A stretch of DNA of 31,364 nt. Source: Folioceros fuciformis. Its lineage: Eukaryota > Anthocerotophyta > Anthocerotopsida > Anthocerotales. Every line of letters starts with the position of its first letter. Position 1 is the first letter of the stretch. The notes beneath the pieces were generated by a model. That model did no database searches and had not been told where the DNA came from. It saw only the letters and a program-made list of their open reading frames with translations. Positions 22,763 to 31,364 of this stretch are shown one piece after another. The stretch covers positions 1 through 31,364 of the forward strand of contig JBNGIO010003130.1 of assembly GCA_049999805.1 (NCBI GenBank), given 5' to 3'. Position numbers and translations under genes: made by a program.

Positions 22763-23892
22763 GAAGCAAGAAGGCAGGGCAGGGCGAATCGCCAATGCGC
22801 TGCTTCAAGAAGGCTGCAATTGAGCCAAGATCCCGGGTGCAAGGCGCAGGCACCCAATGCGGGAACTGCCCGACAGGCCCTGGCCCTTGCCCTGCTCAAC
22901 AAGCTGAAGGCAGAGAGCGACACGACTGCTGCTGAGAGAGGCAACTGATGCTGAGAGGGGCAAGGCCGCCACCGAACGTGAGGGAAGCGTGTGGCGAGGG
23001 ACTCGAGTAAGGTAGCGAAGGTAACCAGGGAGCAAGCAACATGCGAGCGATAGGATAACTCGGTGATAACCCGGAAGTCCCTGGGTTCCGATCCGAGGTG
23101 GCCGGACCTGTTCCCAGGTGGCGGGCACTCCCGTGAGGCGGTCACGACACCCCGTAACGCCACTTGTTTTTCCCTACATCTTCCGAGGTGGCGAGCCTGA
23201 GAGGTGAGAGGACTGAAGTGCGCACACCGAACCAATAGGCAACGGTGGCCCCCTATCTCCATCTCTATCGTGGAGAACGGACAAATGGGCACCCATTTTC
23301 CTGATTCATTAATCAACACATACTTGCCACTTCTTCAAACCCCTGTCGTCCCTCCGAAGGGGGGAATGCAGCATCTTCCCTGATCCAGAAGAGGTAGACC
23401 ACACAGGACACGCGGTGGTGACACACCACACTATCTACTGCCGAATCGAGCTTTCAACCGGAAGCTCGGCAGCCGTGAAATGAAGCACCTCAGTATTATT
23501 TTGACCCTGACACATTTTCCCAGCTGTGACAAGACGTTGGTTTGTCAGATACCAAAAACGTAGCACATCGAGGTTGTTGTGGCCAAGAATGAACCAGAAG
23601 TGATCACTGCTGCTGCAACTATCCATGAAACCGAATAAACCGTGGCTGATTCGACACGAGCAGGTGGAAGAACATAAGGCGAACCCTCAGATCCTCACAA
23701 GCCTTCACAACAAATTCAATTAGGCGAATGATAAGACTCATTCACACATAACGAACAGGAATGAAACTTCAATGTCAGAGCAGAAAGACCAACAGAAGAC
23801 ATGCTATCCAACAATTTCACATCTCTGCCGCATTCTTGTGCTCAGACAAAGGCATACCTAATCTGTGGACATCTTCGGGCAGAACCATAGGC
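22763..23892. other. Intergenic region: CURT1 5' flank and NDUFB7 3' flank
   Basis: A 311-codon minus-strand frame (23319-22384) crosses this segment. It overlaps the CURT1 transit exon in another frame, has no domain and is Arg/Leu/Ser/Cys-rich, so I treat it as chance. A tRNA-like B-box segment lies at 23081-23097. Confidence 0.5.
23041..23097 (+). repeat. Possible tRNA-derived SINE remnant (B-box-like segment)
   Basis: CTGGG-TTCCGAT-CCGAG at 23081-23097 can form a T-arm-like stem-loop (four of five pairs, 7-nt loop), with GGTTCCGATCC close to the RNA polymerase III B box. A matching A box about 43 nt upstream (around 23041-23054, TGCGAGCGATAGG) is weak, and the sequence does not fold into a full tRNA by eye. 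Confidence 0.3.
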
Positions 23893-24321
23893 TCACGAGG
23901 CCTGTCGGTAACCCCGAAGCTCCTCCATCTTCCGAACTCTCTTTAGGAACAACTCATACTCGCACTTCTCATATACGTGTCTCTGATCTTCACACTTCCA
24001 GGGCAGATAATACGTCTCCCTCCGACATTTGTTCAAAGGGATAAGCAGATGCGCACAAGCATCCCGGTATGGAAGTGGCACTAAGTTCTCTATCATCTCT
24101 TCCCTCGTGGCCACCTGGCCGTCGCTCTTGCCATGGCCGGCACTCTTCCCGTGCCCCACAATTTTGCCGTTTCCTTTCTGTCTGCTAGTCTTGTGCTCGG
24201 CCACCTCAGCAAACTTCCCAGGAGGAGCGGCATCCACCTCAACACGAGGCGCGGCAGCTACCTCAGTGTGAGGAGCGACAACGTCCTCACAAACGCAATC
24301 ATCATCGACTGCCATCACGCC
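23893..24321 (-). CDS. NDUFB7: Mitochondrial complex I subunit NDUFB7 (B18)
   Basis: Accessory subunit on the intermembrane-space side of NADH:ubiquinone oxidoreductase. The minus-strand frame has the family core YRDACAHLLIPLNKC...YYLPWKCEDQRHVYEKCEYELFLKR with the twin CX9C motifs that form a disulfide-bonded helical hairpin after MIA40 import. An ATG at 24315-24313 gives 140 aa. The first ~70 residues (acidic, then Gly/Lys/His-rich with GHGKSAGHGKSDG) are longer than in typical plant B18 proteins. A splice acceptor (ttttcgcag) lies just before 24321, so a 5' exon is likely; the best candidate is 24670-24581. An alternative is an unspliced start at 24345. The protein ends EELRGYRQAS, shorter than many orthologues, so a further 3' exon cannot be excluded. 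Confidence 0.92.
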   Translation of the reverse strand, partial: GVMAVDDDCVCEDVVAPHTEVAAAPRVEVDAAPPGKFAEVAEHKTSRQKGNGKIVGHGKSAGHGKSDGQVATREEMIENLVPLPYRDACAHLLIPLNKCRRETYYLPWKCEDQRHVYEKCEYELFLKRVRKMEELRGYRQAS

Positions 24322-24580
24322 CTGCGAAAATCTTACACCAAACATACATCAAAATTCAAAAGACCGAGCACAATACCGTCAGCGCAAGTTGAGCACCAAA
24401 AGAGCCAAGCTACGATCCGAAGCAGACCTCCACTGCTCCACCTATTGCCTTAACCCCGATCTACTTCAGCGATACACCCCAGATTTCAGCACAGAGCTGT
24501 AAAGCAAACCAAATCCTAGGACTTCCTTGTCCATCCAACCACATTCCTGCCCTGCATCCGAACGGAAACCTGAACCCTAC

Positions 24581-24670
24581 CTCCACCACACAGGAATTCA
24601 CGCACAGCAACAGCACACCCAGCAGAACGAAGCCAGAAATCCTGCGCAGGACAGACATAACGGACGCCAT
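24581..24670 (-). CDS. Candidate 5' leader exon of the NDUFB7 gene
   Basis: An ATG-started 30-codon stretch (MASVMSVLRRISGFVLLGVL, then LLCVNSCVVE) ends in GAG|gtaggg, a good donor. It joins in phase 0 to the acceptor at 24322-24324, giving ...CVVE-GVMAVDDD. The hydrophobic core after two arginines looks like a signal anchor, unusual for a CX9C subunit. The join is compatible but not forced by any conserved residue. Confidence 0.35.
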
Positions 24671-24752
24671 TGAAAACCAACCTAACACCTCGCATCCGCG
24701 AAGCTCCCCGTCTGGCAGGTTGATTGTCGTACGATTGTTCACTGGGAAGAAG

Positions 24753-26968
<2,216 letters not shown>

Positions 26969-27274
26969 TTTTGGGAACTCGTAACACCCAAAAGTATGTG
27001 AATAGCTCAGATGTTCAACCTTTGAGTTTACTCAACTGAAAACATCTTGTAGAATTCGAGATGATTACAAACTGAGATAGTCCTGCCATGAAGGCACAGT
27101 GTAGTCGTTAGTTCCTCAACGGTGTTTCGTTCTCCTCTACTGAGCTGTGTCCTTTGGAGTTTCGTTCTTCTCTCCTGAGCTGTGTACTTCGAGAGTCTCC
27201 ACCAGCCTTGTCATTGTACGTGTAGCTTGCAGAGGCCCTTGGACAAAAGAAAACATAATACACTCCACGTCATG
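26969..27274. other. Convergent spacer between agmatine deiminase and the repeat-protein gene
   Basis: No gene. A short direct repeat (GTTTCGTTCTCCTCTACTGAGCTGTGT-like at about 27124-27150, again at 27160-27184 in varied form) is present. Confidence 0.5.
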
Positions 27275-28774
27275 TCAATTCGCAGGCATCTCAGGGGAAA
27301 GTTCGATGTCAGAGAAATGCTCGGCTTCAGGGGCAATCTCGGTCTGCGAGGGAGGCCCGGTCTCGGTCTCATGGGCAGGCTCGATCTCGGTCTCAGGCGC
27401 AATCTCGGTCTGTGAGGGAGGCTCGGTCTCGGCCTCAGGGGCAGGCTCGATCTCAGTCTCAGGGGCAATCTCGGTCTGTGAGGGAGGCTCGGTCTCGGTT
27501 TCAGGAGCAGGCTCAATCTCGGTCTCAGGGGCAGGCTCGGTCTCGGTCTCAGGGGCAGGCTCGGTCTCGGTTTCAGGAGCAGGCTCAATCTCGGTCTCAG
27601 GGGCAGGCTCGATCCCGGTCTCAGGGGCAATCTGGGTCTCAGGGGCAATCTCGGTCCGTGAGGGAGGCTCGGTCTCGGTTTTAGGGGCAGGCTCAATCTT
27701 TGTCTCAGGGGCAGACTCGATTTTGGTCTCAGCGGCAGGGTCGGTCTTCGTCTCAAGGGAAGGCTCGGGCTCAGTCTCAGGTGATCGCCCGGAATCAGTC
27801 TCAGGGGAAGGCTCGGGCTCAGTCTCAGGTGATGGCTCGGGCTCAGTCTCAGGTGATGGCTCGGGCTCAGTCTCAGGTGATGACTCGTGCTCAGTCTCAG
27901 GGGACGGCTCGGGCTCAGTATCAGGTGATGGCCCGGAATCAGTCTCAGGGGAATGCTCGGGCTCAGTCTCAGGTGATGGCTCGGGCTCAGTCTCAGGGGA
28001 AGGCTCGGGCTCAGTCTCAGGGGAAGGCTTGGGCTCAGTCTCAGGTGATGGCTCGGGCTCAGTCTCAGGGGAAGGCTCGGGCTCAGTCTTAAGGGAAGGC
28101 TCGGGCTCAGTCTCAGGGGCAGGCTCGGTATCAGTCTCATGGGAAAGCTCCGCCTCAGTCTCCGGGAGAGGCTCCACCTCAGTCTCAGGGGGAAGCTCAG
28201 CCTCAGTCGCAGGAGCAGGCTCGGGCTCAGTCTCAGGGGCAGGCTCGATATCAGTCTCATGGGGAAGATCCGCCTCAGTCTCCGGGAGAAGCTCCTCTTC
28301 AGTCTTAGGGGGAAGCTCCGCCTCAGGCTCAGGGAGAAGCTCCGTCTCTGGGGCAGGCTCGGTATCAGTCTCATTGGGACGCTCCGCCTCAGTCTCCGGG
28401 AAAATCTTCACCTCAGTCTTAGGGGGAAGCTCCGCCTCAATCTCAGGGAGAAGCTCCCTCTCAGGGGCAGGCTCGGTACCAATCTCATGGGGAAGCTCCA
28501 CGTCAGTCTCAAGGGCAGGCTCGATCCTTCCCCTGGTGCAAGGACTCGCGCACTCCATGCACCTACCGGGGCAACCAGCTGCCTGGGAACAATCCTCAAG
28601 ATCTGTAACATTGTCGGCGGAAAGCAGTTGACAACCATTCCAATTCGGGTCCCAATTTTCCGAATTCTTCGCATCCTGCGGTACCTCAGCCATTGGTAAC
28701 CACAGAACACTGGAGACACAATTCAAGAAGAACAATGCTGCTTCCTGCACAAAGCGAGCCGCATTCAATGCCAT
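27275..28774 (-). CDS. Putative secreted Pro/Glu/Thr repeat protein (hypothetical)
   Basis: An intronless 499-aa frame from an ATG at 28774. The N-terminus [20 protein letters not shown] continues hydrophobic to about residue 28 and could be a signal peptide. A short Cys-containing segment follows ([23 protein letters not shown]; residues ~48-83), then about 400 residues of P/E/T repeats almost free of aromatic residues, and the end ELSPEMPAN. The repeats change along the protein: ~38-40-aa units ([14 protein letters not shown]), then 8-aa EPSPETEP units, then [20 protein letters not shown]-type units. The protein is strongly acidic. No family is recognised; secreted or wall-associated is inference. 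The other strand is open for 494 codons but has no ATG at its start. Whether the gene is expressed is unknown. Confidence 0.55.
   Translation of the reverse strand: MALNAARFVQEAALFFLNCVSSVLWLPMAEVPQDAKNSENWDPNWNGCQLLSADNVTDLEDCSQAAGCPGRCMECASPCTRGRIEPALETDVELPHEIGTEPAPERELLPEIEAELPPKTEVKIFPETEAERPNETDTEPAPETELLPEPEAELPPKTEEELLPETEADLPHETDIEPAPETEPEPAPATEAELPPETEVEPLPETEAELSHETDTEPAPETEPEPSLKTEPEPSPETEPEPSPETEPKPSPETEPEPSPETEPEPSPETEPEHSPETDSGPSPDTEPEPSPETEHESSPETEPEPSPETEPEPSPETEPEPSPETDSGRSPETEPEPSLETKTDPAAETKIESAPETKIEPAPKTETEPPSRTEIAPETQIAPETGIEPAPETEIEPAPETETEPAPETETEPAPETEIEPAPETETEPPSQTEIAPETEIEPAPEAETEPPSQTEIAPETEIEPAHETETGPPSQTEIAPEAEHFSDIELSPEMPAN
27300..28530. repeat. Coding minisatellite array (24-bp and higher-order units)
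   Basis: The dominant unit on the plus strand is 24 bp (GGCTCGGGCTCAGTCTCAGG plus four variable bases), clearest at 27760-28110. At 27310-27720 it is replaced by GGCTCGATCTCGGTCTCAGG-like units with a 60-70-bp higher-order period (GTGAGGGAGGCTCGGTCTCGG marks each). At 28110-28530 longer units of about 115-120 bp (CATGGGGAAGCTCCGCCTCA) occur. Unit lengths are multiples of three, so three frames stay open throughout. Confidence 0.92.
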
Positions 28775-29760
28775 GTCAGATTCCCGCCTCCGTCAAACAC
28801 ATTATTCAAGAAGTCCTTGCAAACGAGCTCAGCTGTTCCACACTTGCTGGTAAAAATTCTGTCTACGCGAAGTCCTAAGCGTAGATCCGTGGCGCGTTTC
28901 TAAACAATTTAGGCTGCACATGCCGGGACCTGATCTCATGATTGTGCGAAGAGAGTAGACCATCGAACACACTAGCGGTATAACAAATGCCAACGAAGCT
29001 GCCAAGTTATGGCCAAGACTGCTAGCAAGATTCCTAAACACAGTGCTTCAAGTGATCCTAACATGGCACACGATTGTGAAAGCAACAGAGAACAATCAGC
29101 ACACTCTCACCTAGCTCTCGGTTCACACCCGAGAGACGCTCACCTGTGTATAGAGGAGGAGGACAACAAAGGATGCAAGGCGCAGACTAATCTTGAAGCT
29201 AAGCGCAGCTGATTCTGAACGCAACTTCAAACCGGACGTCCCTTGATTCAGACAGACCAGCTGGTCAGATGTTGGGAACTGAGAGGGAAGCGAAACAACA
29301 GCCCGCCGTAGTGGAACCTTACGTCCTCTTGGCTGTATATTATATTGGGCTTGCACTACATCGAACCTGTTTATTTAGATGATTACATGTAAGTTATAAA
29401 TAATTGTTTGATTTCAAATTTAAACTAAGAGTATTAATTAATAGGATGATAAATATATATATGTTATATATAATTTTATTTAAAATAAAATAATGCTACC
29501 ATAGTTGATATATCCATTAGGCAACTTCTGCCTAATGAATTATTTTGTTTTAGGGTAGTCCATTAGGCAACCTTAAAATAATTTACATAATTAAACATAT
29601 TTAAAAATATATAATTTTATAATTAGGTACATTCTTGAATAAGTAGTACTACCTACTTATCTCCTTCTTGATGAAGGCTCTACATCTGAATCAAACACCA
29701 TCTACACCTAAATAGGTAGGTAGTTCTTTTATGATTCTCAACTTGGATTAGGAAGGTGCT
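28775..29760. other. Intergenic region with an AT-rich island
   Basis: 28775-29370 is ordinary, probably the 5' flank of the repeat-protein gene. From about 29370 to 29650 composition changes abruptly to very AT-rich with TATATA stretches. Three copies of CATTAGGCA or its complement occur at 29515-29569. No gene is seen. Confidence 0.6.
29515..29569. repeat. Palindrome plus repeat of CATTAGGCA
   Basis: CATTAGGCA (29515-29523) and TGCCTAATG (29529-29537) form a perfect 9-bp stem with loop acttc. A third copy, CATTAGGCA, lies at 29561-29569. They could be transposon ends or protein-binding sites. Confidence 0.7.
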
Positions 29761-29763
29761 ACA

Positions 29764-30170
29764 ATGGCACTTGTCTAGCAGACCTTTCTTAAGTTTACAA
29801 AAATCAATGATGAGGAGAAACAGTTGGAATTGGAAAAGAGGAGCTTGATGTTCCAAGAGGAGGTGGCAAGGACGGTCCCAAAAGCATTAGTTGTGAAGCC
29901 TCCTCTAGGGAGGCCAAGAAAGACAACAACCCAAGAGAACATCTCATGAACTTTGAATTAGGTGAAAGTCCATATATGAAGTTATCAAGAGGTACCTTAA
30001 ATGATTGGTTCCCATTATCTGGTGAGTTGAAGCCTCATGCTAATCGAGCTATTGCACGTAAGATAGGATTTGCTGGTAATCTTCACCACCTAGCTAAGTT
30101 AGAGGATTACCCAGATTTGCCTCCAAGTTGCTGTTGGAGCAGCCTAGAGACGCCGTCGGCCTGCAAGTAG
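29764..30170 (+). pseudogene. Broken ORF, transposon-like (unrecognised)
   Basis: From an ATG at 29764 with an in-frame stop four codons later, the frame continues KFTKINDEEKQLELEKRSLM...PPLGRPRKTTTQENIS to a stop at 29947. It is overlapped (TCATGA) by a second frame starting at 29946: MNFELGESPYMKLSRGTLNDWF...LKPHANRAIARKIGF, ending at 30170. The helix-rich start, an AT-hook-like GRPRK and the LSRGTLNDWF segment suggest a helix-turn-helix protein such as a transposase N-terminus, but I do not recognise the family. Stops and the frame break show decay. Confidence 0.4.
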
Positions 30171-30489
30171 GCCCGAGCTGTCCACCCACATGTAGGTTGC
30201 AGCTTGGCGCTGCACCTTGTGAGCTGCAGCTTACGAGCTCTGCAAGCTGCAGCGCTCCACCTTGCAGTTGCAGCGAGCCTGCCTCCCGCCATGCCAAGCT
30301 TGTGGAGGACCGGAGCAGCCACAACATGTACACCAGTGAACGCGTCTACAAGGAAAGCCGTGCCCACAAGCAAGCCGCACCCACAACGCGTTACGTGCTT
30401 GCAAACAAACGTTATCCATCCATTTCGGCAGAGTTCTATATGAAGGTCTCTAAATTTAGGCATAGCCAAAAAATACGCATGTTTTTTGG

Positions 30490-30620
30490 CCAGCATAAAA
30501 CATAATTATTTATCGCCGAATGGATATATCAACGACCGCTATCAATAATGGAGTCCAACATAAAAAAATAATTATTTTCTGCCAAATAAATATATCAACC
30601 ACGGATATCAATAATGGAAT
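30490..30620. repeat. Degenerate tandem repeat, 2 x ~65 bp
   Basis: Unit 1 (30490-30554) and unit 2 (30555 to about 30620) both start CCARCATAAAA. They share ATAATTATTT, ATATATCAAC and TATCAATAATGGA in order. The repeat is AT-rich and non-coding, just left of the duplicated agmatine deiminase segment. Confidence 0.75.
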
Positions 30621-30728
30621 TCTCTTTTTGAATCTTTTCCAATCTATGCAAGTCTCAATCATTCTCAACAGTACATCCTCAAGACATATAGTTATCTATT
30701 CCATAAAATTTCAGTTTCTTTCACTTTA

Positions 30729-31364
<636 letters not shown>

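Noticed and set aside
23041-23110. Functional tRNA gene
   Set aside because: Only a T-arm-like segment is convincing; acceptor, D and anticodon arms do not pair.
22384-23319. 311-codon minus-strand frame
   Set aside because: Overlaps the CURT1 transit-peptide exon in a different frame, shows no domain and has an implausible Arg/Leu/Ser/Cys composition.
27211-28374. 387-codon minus-strand frame rich in PLRLSPS
   Set aside because: Lies within the same repeat array in a second frame with no convincing N-terminus; a by-product of the repeat.
27147-28631. 494-codon plus-strand frame of SVSG(E/D/A)GS repeats
   Set aside because: It begins with GTG and has no signal or domain outside the repeats. 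Its openness follows from the stop-free 24-bp unit, and the opposite strand has the better start.

Overview
This is nuclear DNA from a land plant or close streptophyte relative. The evidence is spliced genes for plastid and mitochondrial proteins, Copia retrotransposon debris with a plant-type initiator-Met-tRNA primer site, and a receptor-like kinase. Introns are short (mostly about 75-190 bp) and base composition is near-balanced, which fits a compact non-seed streptophyte genome better than a large angiosperm one. I cannot name a species. All gene models were assembled by eye from splice signals, reading-phase continuity and remembered family motifs, without database searches.

Layout. 1-1809 is the 5' part of a minus-strand Copia element (gag, leader, primer-binding site, 175-bp LTR). 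It abuts a decayed plus-strand Copia gag-protease fragment (1810-2580), which looks like the host of a nested insertion. 2581-6320 has no recognisable gene, only small hairpins and tandem duplications. 6321-8042 (+) is a kinase gene with a membrane anchor but no visible leucine-rich repeats, and a decayed scrap of it lies near 9440-9560. 10508-15471 (+) is a 22-exon PEC/POLLUX-like plastid-envelope ion-channel gene. 16446-20517 (+) encodes a Sec14-like (CRAL-TRIO) lipid-transfer protein with a very long N-terminal region. 21159-22762 (-) is a CURT1-family thylakoid-curvature gene. 23893-24321 (-), perhaps extended to 24670, encodes the mitochondrial complex I subunit NDUFB7/B18. 24921-26968 (+) is a complete ten-exon agmatine deiminase gene. 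27275-28774 (-) is an intronless ORF for a putatively secreted, extremely repetitive Pro-Glu-Thr protein. 28775-30728 is mostly non-coding, with an AT-rich island and transposon-like debris. 30729 to the end is a second copy of the 5' part of the agmatine deiminase gene, frameshifted in exon 1 and cut by the window edge.

The genes do not form a pathway. Two act in plastid membranes (channel and CURT1), one in the mitochondrial inner membrane (NDUFB7), one in polyamine synthesis (agmatine deiminase), and others in signalling and lipid transfer. The most noteworthy signals are three GC-AG introns among about 45, the Sec14 protein with a roughly 600-residue apparently disordered insertion, the tandem-repeat P/E/T protein whose array is open in several frames, the recent agmatine deiminase segmental duplication with a possible rescue start codon, and a possible hydrophobic leader exon on NDUFB7.
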